Positions 1 through 5,277 of a stretch of DNA of 5,499 bases are shown here, piece by piece (position 1 is the first letter of the stretch; each line of letters opens with the position of its first letter). Below the pieces are notes generated by a model. The model was not told where the DNA came from. It made no database searches and saw only the letters and a program-made list of their open reading frames with translations. Made by a program: the position numbers and the translations under genes. Source of the stretch: Methanosarcinales archaeon (GTDB lineage: Archaea > Halobacteriota > Methanosarcinia > Methanosarcinales > Methanogasteraceae); NCBI GenBank assembly GCA_030609345.1, contig JAUWCK010000088.1:1-5499 (forward strand). The letters are read 5' to 3'.

Positions 1-426
1 GGCGCCGGCAAGTTCGAGCGCAAGGCTGACCGCTTTCATCGTACCCCCTGTACTGATCACATCGTCTACGACCAGCACACGGTCTCCTTTATTGATCCCA
101 TTCAGGTACAGTTCTCCCTTCGAGTATCCTGTACGCTGATGTACGGCAATCTCATTTGGAAGGTTGTACTGCCTTTTCCGGATGATCACAAGCGGGATGC
201 CTGTTTTCATGGAAAGCACGGTCCCGACCGGAATTCCCATCGCCTCGATGGTCACGATCTTGTCCACATCGGTATCAGCCAGTTCGATGATGCGATCCGC
301 AACCTCTGAGAGGAGTGCGGGCGTAAGTTCAGGTACGCCGTCCGTTATCGGGTGGATGAAGTAATAATATTCGCCTCGAATCGTGATCGGCGCGTCTTTA
401 AGCGACTTCGTGAGTATCGGAAGCAT
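1..426 (-). CDS. hpt: Archaeal hypoxanthine/guanine phosphoribosyltransferase (C-terminus off the window)
   Basis: This enzyme joins hypoxanthine or guanine to PRPP, giving IMP or GMP in cytoplasmic purine salvage. The visible 142 residues match the archaeal Hpt family throughout. The N-terminal stretch reads [19 protein letters not shown], followed by EAMGIPVG (about residues 61-68), [10 protein letters not shown] (83-92), and the PRPP-binding loop [13 protein letters not shown] (117-129), whose two Asp and following STGGT are the family signature. The family is usually near 185-190 residues, so roughly the last 45 lie beyond the left edge. I chose the ATG at 426 because archaeal homologues, as I remember them, begin ML..L..SL..AP. 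An in-frame ATG at 435 would add only MES. No strong Shine-Dalgarno precedes either start. The upstream neighbour on the same strand is the MoxR-type ATPase, 200 bases away across a large inverted repeat, so a separate promoter is likely. The related adenine-type enzymes are a less good match. Confidence 0.93.
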   Translation of the reverse strand, partial: MLPILTKSLKDAPITIRGEYYYFIHPITDGVPELTPALLSEVADRIIELADTDVDKIVTIEAMGIPVGTVLSMKTGIPLVIIRKRQYNLPNEIAVHQRTGYSKGELYLNGINKGDRVLVVDDVISTGGTMKAVSLALELAGA

Positions 427-485
427 AGATTCCATGTTGTGACGATGCTACATATTCTTTTGGGGTATGTGTTTGCGGCGAAAAA

Positions 486-547
486 AACCACGAGATTATA
501 CAAGATTAACACAGAAATCTTGTGGAAATCTGTGTAATCTTGTGGTT
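486..547. repeat. Long imperfect inverted repeat built from CACAAGATT-like modules
   Basis: The outer arms at 486-502 and 531-547 pair over 17 positions. The two mismatches, at 492 and 499, become G-U pairs if the plus strand is transcribed. The 28-base centre holds alternative pairings: CAAGATT (501-507) with AATCTTG (516-522), and ACACAGA (509-515) with TCTGTGT (529-535). The word AATCTTGTGG occurs twice, at 517 and 536. The element lies between the moxR-type stop and hpt. It could be a dispersed intergenic repeat, a terminator or RNA-processing site for the upstream gene, or part of the hpt promoter region. The sequence alone does not decide. Confidence 0.7.
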
Positions 548-631
548 CATATCACAAGTTACTCGAGCATGTTCGTAAAATTTAGGGATATGGCGATTTC
601 ACTGGATTTTCTGATTGTGTCCATTACCAGC

Positions 632-1597
632 CTATTTCACACCCTTGAGGATCTCCCTGACCACCTGATCCTGTGTAACTCCGGTCCGCTCTGCCTCGAA
701 CGACAGGATGATCCGGTGCCGCAGGATCGGACATGCCATCGCATGGATATCCTCTTTGGATACGTAGTTGCGCCCACGAATCAGCGCTCTCGCCTTCGCT
801 GTCAGCGTAAGCGCGATCGATGCACGCGGGGATGCGCCGTATTCGAGGTTCTCCCACTTCCTGGTTGCGGTCACGATATTGATCGCATGTGCCTTTAATT
901 CTTCAGAGATCGGAACCTCCCTGGTCAAGTGCTGAAGCGTAATGAGCTCGTCCCCACCGATGACACGGTTCACACTCGGTTCGGATACGGATGTGTATCG
1001 ATCCACGATGGTGCGCTCCTCATCAAAAGACGGATAATTCATCAGTATCTTCATCAAAAATCTGTCGAGCTGGGCTTCCGGCAGCGGGAACGTCCCTTCC
1101 ATCTCGATTGGGTTCTGGGTTGCAAGAACGAAGAACGGAGCATCCAGTTTGTAGGTCTCGTTTCCAGCAGTGATCTGCTTCTCCTGCATCGCCTCGAGAA
1201 ACGCGCTCTGGGTCTTTGGGGATGCACGGTTGATCTCGTCCGCAAGCACGATGTTTGAGAAGACCGGACCACGTTCGAATCGGAACCGCTTCTCTCCGGC
1301 ATGCTCCTCCACGATCATGGTACCTGTGATATCAGACGGCATCAGGTCAGGCGTGCACTGGATCCGGTTGAATGAGAGATCCATCGCCCTTGATACGGTG
1401 TTGATCATCAGCGTCTTTCCAAGACCCGGATAACTCTCGATAAGCGCATGTCCGTTGGAGAGCAATGATATCAACAGATGTTCCAGAGCGTCCTTCTGAC
1501 CGACGATGACCTTGCCAACCTCACCCACTATCGAGTTGATGATACATTCGGTGTTGTGGTACATCTCTGAGAGATCGGTTTGAGATGGTTCTTCCAT
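632..1597 (-). CDS. MoxR-family AAA+ ATPase
   Basis: This is a 321-residue AAA+ ATPase of the MoxR type, thought to act as a chaperone-like machine that matures or activates partner proteins, often with a VWA/DUF58 protein. Seen in order: a Walker A loop SYPGLGKT (about residues 55-62), Walker B IVLADEINRASP (116-127), sensor 1 around ATQNPIEMEGTFPLPEAQLD (159-178) leading into the DRF arginine-finger region (178-180), and sensor 2 GASPRAS (254-260). The C-terminal lid helices follow. The first Gly of the canonical Walker A is Ser here, while the catalytic GKT is intact. The ATG at 1597 was chosen over an in-frame start at 1654 because a box A element at 1621-1628 lies inside that extension and would place transcription start almost on this ATG. 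Unusually, no DUF58 gene follows. The next gene downstream is hpt. Confidence 0.93.
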   Translation of the reverse strand: MEEPSQTDLSEMYHNTECIINSIVGEVGKVIVGQKDALEHLLISLLSNGHALIESYPGLGKTLMINTVSRAMDLSFNRIQCTPDLMPSDITGTMIVEEHAGEKRFRFERGPVFSNIVLADEINRASPKTQSAFLEAMQEKQITAGNETYKLDAPFFVLATQNPIEMEGTFPLPEAQLDRFLMKILMNYPSFDEERTIVDRYTSVSEPSVNRVIGGDELITLQHLTREVPISEELKAHAINIVTATRKWENLEYGASPRASIALTLTAKARALIRGRNYVSKEDIHAMACPILRHRIILSFEAERTGVTQDQVVREILKGVK

Positions 1598-1618
1598 GCA
1601 GATACTTGTTGACCTGTA

Positions 1619-1630
1619 TTGATATAAATA
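1619..1630 (-). promoter_or_regulatory. Box A (TATA) promoter element for the MoxR-type gene
   Basis: On the minus strand this reads TATTTATATC, a good match to archaeal box A. Its centre is about 27 bases before the ATG at 1597, which predicts a leaderless or near-leaderless transcript. This fits the lack of a well-placed Shine-Dalgarno. It also argues against the longer reading starting at 1654. Confidence 0.6.
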
Positions 1631-1641
1631 AGATGCATGAC

Positions 1642-1690
1642 CGGCGCGGGTCAATCTACCCCACTCATGCCACTCTTACCATCCGCGCCG
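1642..1690. repeat. GC-rich inverted repeat between the toxin gene and the MoxR-type gene
   Basis: CGGCGCGG at 1642-1649 is perfectly complementary to CCGCGCCG at 1683-1690, with a 33-base loop. It lies after the PIN toxin stop and just before the box A of the next gene on the same strand. It could end toxin transcription or bind a regulator of the ATPase gene. There is no clear T-run, so I call it a repeat rather than a terminator. Confidence 0.45.
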
Positions 1691-1721
1691 TAATTACCAG
1701 AAACAACTGCGTCCGGTTGTA

Positions 1722-2231
1722 TTAAAATTCATCGTTAAAATATTTATACGCAATGATCTCAAGAACTCCCCCATACCAATCTCTGGATATGGCGATCTCT
1801 TTTACCGAGTTTAAAGCATCTTCGCGGGATAAACTGCCAGTATCATACAGCAAACGTATAATAAAAGCCGATGTCAGCACCTTCACCTCCGCAACAGATC
1901 TCATGTATGGTAGCGCCCTGACGTCATCGGTAATGATATAATCACAGTTGCACGATGTCGCCAACGACAAAATCTCGGCTTCGCCGGTGTCGATGTTTTT
2001 CAGATGCTCTGGCATCGCGGACGCCGATTTTACCGTAATAACTCCGCTTCTGACCAATCCCAAAAGATCTGTTGCAGACCTGCCATGCACATCCTCGAAC
2101 CTGGCAATGTCGCCCAGTTCTTCATAAACCGCTGCCGGGATGATAAATCGGACGAATTTCGAAGCCAGACCAACAAGCCCTTTTATTTCAAGCGAGATTA
2201 GTGCACTGGTATCCGCCAATATGGTGATCAC
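1722..2231 (-). CDS. PIN-domain toxin (VapC-like ribonuclease), GTG start
   Basis: A 169-residue PIN-domain protein, expected to be a metal-dependent RNase that acts as the toxin of a type II toxin-antitoxin pair. The acidic residues of the PIN active site are visible. D7 lies in LADTSALISL. E37/E38 lie in AAVYEELGD. E84 lies in the typical DTGEAEILSLA helix (81-91). D102/D103 lie in YIITDDVRAL. After about residue 115 a helical C-terminal region extends the protein past a compact 130-residue VapC. The GTG start overlaps the antitoxin stop as GTGA, so translation is probably coupled. AAAGGGG sits about 8 bases before the GTG and supports this start. The product should be neutralised by the adjacent antitoxin. 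It is clearly a PIN protein. Toxicity and target are inferred from the family and from gene order. Confidence 0.88.
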   Translation of the reverse strand: MITILADTSALISLEIKGLVGLASKFVRFIIPAAVYEELGDIARFEDVHGRSATDLLGLVRSGVITVKSASAMPEHLKNIDTGEAEILSLATSCNCDYIITDDVRALPYMRSVAEVKVLTSAFIIRLLYDTGSLSREDALNSVKEIAISRDWYGGVLEIIAYKYFNDEF

Positions 2232-2539
2232 GCAGTTAGCCCCTTTGCAACTTCATCAGCTTCCAGAAAAGACTCTAATATTGTTTCTTTATATACTTTG
2301 AGACGTTCTGCCTCTTTTGATCCGAGTAATGCCCTTAGAGACTCATAACTTATTTTGCCTTCTGCGTATTTGGATGCTATCTGCCGCTTCACGTCCTTTA
2401 ATTCGAGTTCTTCCCTGACCGAATCGGAAATCACATTTTGCATATACTTCTGCTCGGTTTCAAAGTGTTCGCTCGCCACAGCCCCGATTTTCATATATAG
2501 ATCCTCTGAAAGTCGAAGTTCTATTGATTTAACCTGCAT
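2228..2539 (-). CDS. Antitoxin partner of the PIN toxin, probable ribbon-helix-helix DNA-binding protein
   Basis: A 103-residue protein encoded directly before, and overlapping by four bases, the PIN toxin. Residues 3-45 look like a ribbon-helix-helix fold: a short strand with alternating residues (KSIELRLSED), then two helices ending in MQNVISDSVREEL. Residues 50-100 are charged and helical, with KYAEGKISYESLRALLG, the kind of tail that wraps and blocks a PIN active site in other antitoxins. The order antitoxin-toxin, the overlap, and a palindrome at its own promoter fit a self-repressing DNA-binding antitoxin. The ATG at 2539 is about 11 bases from the predicted transcription start, with only a weak TGGA ahead of it. 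The family name is uncertain: I recognise the architecture rather than a specific named family. Confidence 0.78.
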   Translation of the reverse strand: MQVKSIELRLSEDLYMKIGAVASEHFETEQKYMQNVISDSVREELELKDVKRQIASKYAEGKISYESLRALLGSKEAERLKVYKETILESFLEADEVAKGLTA

Positions 2540-2566
2540 GTCCAGTCACATCCATGTAATTGGACA
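2539..2566. promoter_or_regulatory. Probable operator of the toxin-antitoxin operon
   Basis: TGTCCAGT (2539-2546) and ATTGGACA (2559-2566) form an inverted repeat matching at 7 of 8 positions. It spans the gap between box A and the antitoxin ATG, and its centre falls near the predicted transcription start. A dimeric ribbon-helix-helix antitoxin bound here would block transcription of its own operon. Confidence 0.5.
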
Positions 2567-2569
2567 GAT

Positions 2570-2582
2570 TTGTTATAAATAT
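2570..2582 (-). promoter_or_regulatory. Box A promoter element of the toxin-antitoxin operon
   Basis: On the minus strand the sequence reads ATATTTATAACA, a strong archaeal TATA-type element. It lies about 37 bases before the antitoxin ATG at 2539, predicting a start of transcription near 2550 and a leader of about 10 bases. Confidence 0.6.
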
Positions 2583-2590
2583 TTGTATTT

Positions 2591-2602
2591 CCGAATATTC
2601 GG
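2591..2602. repeat. Perfect 12-base palindrome CCGAATATTCGG
   Basis: This is a perfect self-complementary 12-mer just upstream of the toxin-antitoxin box A and touching the GC-rich hairpin that follows the acetyltransferase gene. Its size and symmetry suit a binding site for a small dimeric regulator. It could also just extend the neighbouring hairpin region. Confidence 0.4.
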
Positions 2603-2619
2603 GGCGGGTCAGCCCGCCC
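2602..2619 (-). terminator. GC-rich hairpin after the ArgA-like gene
   Basis: GGGCGGG (2602-2608) and CCCGCCC (2613-2619) form a perfect 7-pair stem with a 4-base loop, 15 bases beyond the stop codon of the acetyltransferase gene. The position suits transcript termination or 3' end protection. On the minus strand the bases that follow are AT-rich but not a clean T-run, so the terminator role is inferred. Confidence 0.45.
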
Positions 2620-2633
2620 ACCCCCCGCCACAC

Positions 2634-3092
2634 CTACATCTGCTTCGTCATCGCAACCTCATCACAATCAGGAAACTTCGGGCATTTGATGCAATCGCTC
2701 CATATCTTGTGTGGAAGCGTCCCCTTATCCACCTCAACAAACCCGCGCCTCCGGAAGTAGTCAGGCACGCGGGTAAGTGTGAAGATCGTGTCGAGTCCAA
2801 GCCCCTCTGCCTCATCCATCGATGCATGTAGCAGTTGCGCCCCGATCCCCTGATGGTGCGCATCCTGCCTCACAGCAAAGGACGCGATCTCTGCAAGACC
2901 GATCCAGCATACATGGAGGGCAGAGCAGCCGAGCAGCATATCGCTGCTCACACACACCGTGAAATCCCGGACATTGTCGTATAATTCGGCAAGCGATCTC
3001 GGGAGCATCACCCCATCCTCAGCATACCCATTGATCAGTTCATGCATCTGCGGGACATCCTGCACCACCGCCTTCCGGATCAGATACTCCAT
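2634..3092 (-). CDS. argA: GNAT N-acetyltransferase, short ArgA (N-acetylglutamate synthase) type
   Basis: A 152-residue single-domain GNAT protein. The closest family I recognise is the short ArgA-like group, which transfers acetyl from acetyl-CoA to glutamate as the first step of arginine synthesis. Family features seen: IRKAVVQDVPQMHELINGYA at the N-terminus, GVMLPRSLAELYDNVRDF (27-44), GCSALHVCW with LAEIASFAV (65-74), an acetyl-CoA loop HHQGIGAQLL (79-88), and a C-terminal LPHKIWSDCIKCPKFPDCDE with Cys134, Cys137 and Cys143. The first residue of the acetyl-CoA loop, often Gln or Arg, is His79. The ATG at 3092 was chosen because AAAAGGGG sits 7 bases before it and the GNAT fold starts there. 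Longer readings from 3116 or a TTG at 3128 add residues with no family match. The surface-protein gene ends 37 bases upstream with no promoter visible, so the two may share a transcript. The substrate could differ from glutamate. Confidence 0.85.
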   Translation of the reverse strand: MEYLIRKAVVQDVPQMHELINGYAEDGVMLPRSLAELYDNVRDFTVCVSSDMLLGCSALHVCWIGLAEIASFAVRQDAHHQGIGAQLLHASMDEAEGLGLDTIFTLTRVPDYFRRRGFVEVDKGTLPHKIWSDCIKCPKFPDCDEVAMTKQM

Positions 3093-3129
3093 GCAATTCC
3101 CCTTTTGACCACTCATCACATCACCCAAA

Positions 3130-3933
3130 TCACCTGTGCATCCGCCTTGCGATGCCGAGGATCAGCACAAAAACGCAGGCAAATACAAAAATACTCAGCA
3201 GATACTGAAAGATCGTTGATTCTACGAGCTGGAGGTTCCATTTGCCATCATCACCATCGCCCTCGTCTGCGGATTCTGGCTCTTTGAACTGCGATAATCC
3301 ACTTACATGCACCGAATCGTTGTTAGATATCCGATCCAGCTTTGCGATCAGGGTGGTGCGGCGTTGCCCATCGATCTTCGTTGTATAAACGAACCGTTCG
3401 CCGGTTCCGCTCAGTTTCTCCTGTTTGACTATGTCATCGCCTTTATACAGCGTAAGAACAGCATTGTTATCGATGATAGAGGTTGCTTCAAGTTCGTATC
3501 CTGCTTTCAATGGTTCTCGCTCTCCTTTTTTGATGCTTGTGGATACTGCACCGATCAGCGGGTAATCGAACGGCTTGTCAGGATCGATGTACTGCTCAAG
3601 CTCCATCGGAGCCGGCTCGCCGTCGCTCAAGTTCATCGATATCCGTATAATGTCGTAATCGATGCCGCCGATCTCCTTCTCAAACAGGTAATCGCCGGAT
3701 ATGCTGGCGTTCCGGATCTCTTCGCTGCCGTTAAATATGCTGATCGCTGCGTCATTCTTCCTGATGTCATCGATCGTTAGCCGATACCCCTGCTCCAGAT
3801 CAAAGGTATCTCCGGTCTCGACGCTATCCTCAAGGTAGCAGATGGTAGCTTCATGCACATTTCCTGCGCAGATCGGGATGATCAGGAGTATTGCGAGTGT
3901 TATGAAGATGGTGCGCGGGATTGGTCCTTTCAT
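3130..3933 (-). CDS. Membrane-anchored surface protein with two S-layer-like repeats
   Basis: A 267-residue protein probably exported and held in the membrane. Residues 5-23 are a hydrophobic signal segment (IFITLAILLIIPICAG). A C-terminal membrane helix spans about 242-262 and ends in a basic ARRMHR tail, placing the body outside. Two copies of one module lie between them. Residues 41-69 and 137-165 align without gaps at an offset of 96 residues, sharing G, L, GY, L, I, N, A and G at matching places. The pattern resembles the S-layer domain of Methanosarcina-type surface proteins, by pattern only. Four N-glycosylation sequons (N68, N75, N101, N205) and an acidic linker (219-230) also fit an outer-face protein. 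The ATG at 3933 was chosen because the signal peptide begins there. Further upstream the frame runs antisense into trpD. No function beyond envelope or surface role can be given. Confidence 0.72.
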   Translation of the reverse strand: MKGPIPRTIFITLAILLIIPICAGNVHEATICYLEDSVETGDTFDLEQGYRLTIDDIRKNDAAISIFNGSEEIRNASISGDYLFEKEIGGIDYDIIRISMNLSDGEPAPMELEQYIDPDKPFDYPLIGAVSTSIKKGEREPLKAGYELEATSIIDNNAVLTLYKGDDIVKQEKLSGTGERFVYTTKIDGQRRTTLIAKLDRISNNDSVHVSGLSQFKEPESADEGDGDDGKWNLQLVESTIFQYLLSIFVFACVFVLILGIARRMHR

Positions 3934-3952
3934 TATACCAATGGTTTGGTTA

Positions 3953-3966
3953 TCCGTTATTATGCA
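3953..3966 (-). promoter_or_regulatory. Possible promoter of the surface-protein gene
   Basis: The minus strand reads GCATAATAACGG about 25 bases before the ATG at 3933, which would give a leaderless transcript. The match to box A is modest. A second AT-rich element at 3994-4006 (GTTTATTATG on this strand) could serve instead with a longer leader. Confidence 0.3.
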
Positions 3967-3993
3967 TTGTGGCAACACTGGTTTTCTGCGATA

Positions 3994-4006
3994 CATACAT
4001 AATAAA
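3994..4006 (+). promoter_or_regulatory. Possible box A for trpD
   Basis: CATACATAATAAAC is the most TATA-like stretch before trpD. It predicts transcription starting near 4026-4028, just before the first leader hairpin. The match is moderate, and the same bases could serve the divergent gene. Confidence 0.35.
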
Positions 4007-4028
4007 CTACAGCACATCCTACACAAAA

Positions 4029-4075
4029 CCTCCCTGGCAGCGGGAGGGCTGCACAACGCTGGATGCGCGGCAGCC
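4029..4075 (+). promoter_or_regulatory. Structured leader of trpD with alternative hairpins
   Basis: Three stems can be drawn. CCTCCC (4029-4034) pairs with GGGAGG (4042-4047) around a 7-base loop. GGCTGC (4047-4052) pairs with GCAGCC (4070-4075). GCAGC (4037-4041) pairs with GCTGC (4048-4052), which excludes both of the others. The structure ends 6 bases before the ribosome-binding site. This layout resembles an attenuator or a protein-bound leader, but no leader peptide rich in Trp codons is visible. Confidence 0.4.
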
Positions 4076-4081
4076 TTGACA

Positions 4082-4088
4082 GAGGTGG
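4082..4088 (+). promoter_or_regulatory. Ribosome-binding site of trpD
   Basis: GAGGTGG is a strong match to the archaeal anti-Shine-Dalgarno. It is 4 bases before the ATG at 4093 and 7 before the ATG at 4096, so it favours the second and rules out an upstream in-frame ATG at 4063. Confidence 0.75.
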
Positions 4089-4095
4089 TGCAATG

Positions 4096-5112
4096 ATGAA
4101 TGAATACATACAGATCATAAGCGAAGGAAGAGACCTGAGCATAGGAGAGGCAGAGCGTGCCATCACAAGCATCTTTACGGATGCGACCGATGCCCAGATC
4201 GGCGCGTTCCTGATCGGGATTAAGATGAAAGGAGAGTCGATCGATGAGATCGCGGGATTTGCACGCGGCATGCGCGCCGCTGCACGCACCATCGCGCCGA
4301 ATGTGGCAGGGACGCTTATTGATACCTGCGGCACAGGCGGCGATGTACACAACACGATAAATGTGAGCACAGCCGCCGCAATCCTCACGGCAGCCGCAGG
4401 AATTCCTGTCGCAAAGCACGGGAACTACGCGATCACATCACAGTCCGGAAGCGCGGATGTGCTGAAAGCTCTCGGCATAAGAATCGATCTCCCTCCGGAA
4501 CGGGTGAAAGAATGCATAGAGAAGGTTGGGATCGGCTTTCTTCTGGCACCGGTCTTCCATCCGGCGATGAAGCGTGTCGCAGGTCCAAGGCGGGAGCTTG
4601 GCGTGCGCACCGTATTTAACATCCTCGGACCGCTCACCAACCCGGCAGGTGCATCTGCACAGGTGATCGGCGTCTTTGATCCCGCGCTCTGCGAAACGAT
4701 TGCAGAGGTGCTTTCTCTCCTTGGAAGCGAGCGTGCCATGGTCGTGCACGGCGATGGCATGGACGAGATCTCGAATATCAGCGAGACAAAGATCGCATCG
4801 CTCGAAGACGGGGAGGTCTCGACTTACACCGTCAAGCCAGAGGATTTCGGGATTGCACGGGCGACGATCGCGGATATCGCAGGCGGGACTCCGGAAGAGA
4901 ATGCTTCCGATATCGTCTCGATATTTGAGGGGCAGGAAGGACCGAAGCGGGATATTGTGGTGCTCAATTCCGGTGCTGCGATCTATGTTTCAGGAATGGT
5001 GAGCGATCTGGAATCAGGGGTTCGGAAGGCGGAAGAGGTCATCGATAGCGGCGCAGCGCTTGGCAAGCTGCGCGAGTTCGTGGAGTTTGCGAGTGCGACA
5101 TCTGTGGCATAA
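4096..5112 (+). CDS. trpD: Anthranilate phosphoribosyltransferase
   Basis: TrpD transfers the phosphoribosyl group of PRPP to anthranilate, the second committed step of tryptophan synthesis, in the cytoplasm. The 338 residues equal the usual family length and carry its signatures: DTCGTGGD (76-83) for PRPP and Mg binding, KHGN (107-110) followed by SGSADVLKALG (117-127), GPRRELGVRTVFNILGPLTN (163-182) with the anthranilate-binding Arg, and VHGDGMDE (217-224). The N-terminal helical domain runs from 1 to about 65. No catalytic motif is damaged. The start is ATG 4096, preferred over the adjacent ATG 4093 because of Shine-Dalgarno spacing. The gene is preceded by a hairpin-rich leader that may regulate it. 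No trp gene follows within the window: 198 bases of non-coding sequence and an unrelated ATPase come next, so trpD seems to stand alone or at the end of a unit. Confidence 0.96.
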   Translation: MNEYIQIISEGRDLSIGEAERAITSIFTDATDAQIGAFLIGIKMKGESIDEIAGFARGMRAAARTIAPNVAGTLIDTCGTGGDVHNTINVSTAAAILTAAAGIPVAKHGNYAITSQSGSADVLKALGIRIDLPPERVKECIEKVGIGFLLAPVFHPAMKRVAGPRRELGVRTVFNILGPLTNPAGASAQVIGVFDPALCETIAEVLSLLGSERAMVVHGDGMDEISNISETKIASLEDGEVSTYTVKPEDFGIARATIADIAGGTPEENASDIVSIFEGQEGPKRDIVVLNSGAAIYVSGMVSDLESGVRKAEEVIDSGAALGKLREFVEFASATSVA

Positions 5113-5171
5113 TGAAACGACTCAAGTTATACTGTAGATACTATAAAAAAATAAAGTTAAAATAACGGATG

Positions 5172-5193
5172 CCGCGAATTGCAACGATCGCGG
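5172..5193. repeat. Hairpin in the gap after trpD
   Basis: CCGCGA (5172-5177) and TCGCGG (5188-5193) form a perfect 6-pair stem with a 10-base loop, 60 bases after the trpD stop. It may end trpD transcription, though no T-run follows. The rest of the gap from 5113 to 5268 shows no convincing gene. It has an AT-rich stretch (5142-5165) and only tiny open frames of 17 and 28 codons. Confidence 0.35.
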
Positions 5194-5268
5194 GAGTGGT
5201 TGGCGGGCGGTCTGGCAAATTAGCCATTGTGAGTTCCATTGGACCCCACCTATAGATCGGCAGAACAT

Positions 5269-5277
5269 CTTTATAAC
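5269..5277 (+). promoter_or_regulatory. Box A of the right-edge ATPase gene
   Basis: CTTTATAAC is a good archaeal box A. It is centred 38 bases before the ATG at 5311, predicting transcription start near 5299 and a leader of about 12 bases. Confidence 0.6.

Noticed and set aside
467..898. Plus-strand open frame of 143 codons
   Set aside because: Most of it is antisense to the MoxR-type gene, and the rest runs through the inverted repeat. It has no recognisable domain and no promoter or ribosome-binding site.
1598..1654. Longer N-terminus of the MoxR-type ATPase
   Set aside because: The box A element lies within it, and the extra 19 residues do not resemble the family.
1703..1720. Small hairpin ACAACTG/CGGTTGT after the toxin stop considered as a terminator
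   Set aside because: In the minus-strand transcript the stem contains an A-C mismatch, and no T-run follows, so it is too weak to call.
2355..2831. Plus-strand open frame of 158 codons
   Set aside because: It is antisense to the antitoxin and ArgA-like genes and crosses their promoter and hairpin. Its composition looks like a shadow frame.
3307..3780. Plus-strand open frame of 157 codons
   Set aside because: It lies fully antisense to the surface-protein gene and shows no domain.
4063..4095. Start of trpD at the in-frame ATG 4063
   Set aside because: It lies within the leader hairpin, lacks a Shine-Dalgarno, and the strong GAGGTGG is placed for ATG 4093/4096.
3934..4419. N-terminal extension of the surface-protein frame to 4419
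   Set aside because: It would run antisense through trpD and place the signal peptide in the middle of the protein. The ATG at 3933 starts exactly at the signal segment.
5169..5255. 28-codon plus-strand frame with a GGRSGK stretch after trpD
   Set aside because: The stretch only faintly recalls a P-loop. The frame is short, overlaps a hairpin, and has no ribosome-binding site.
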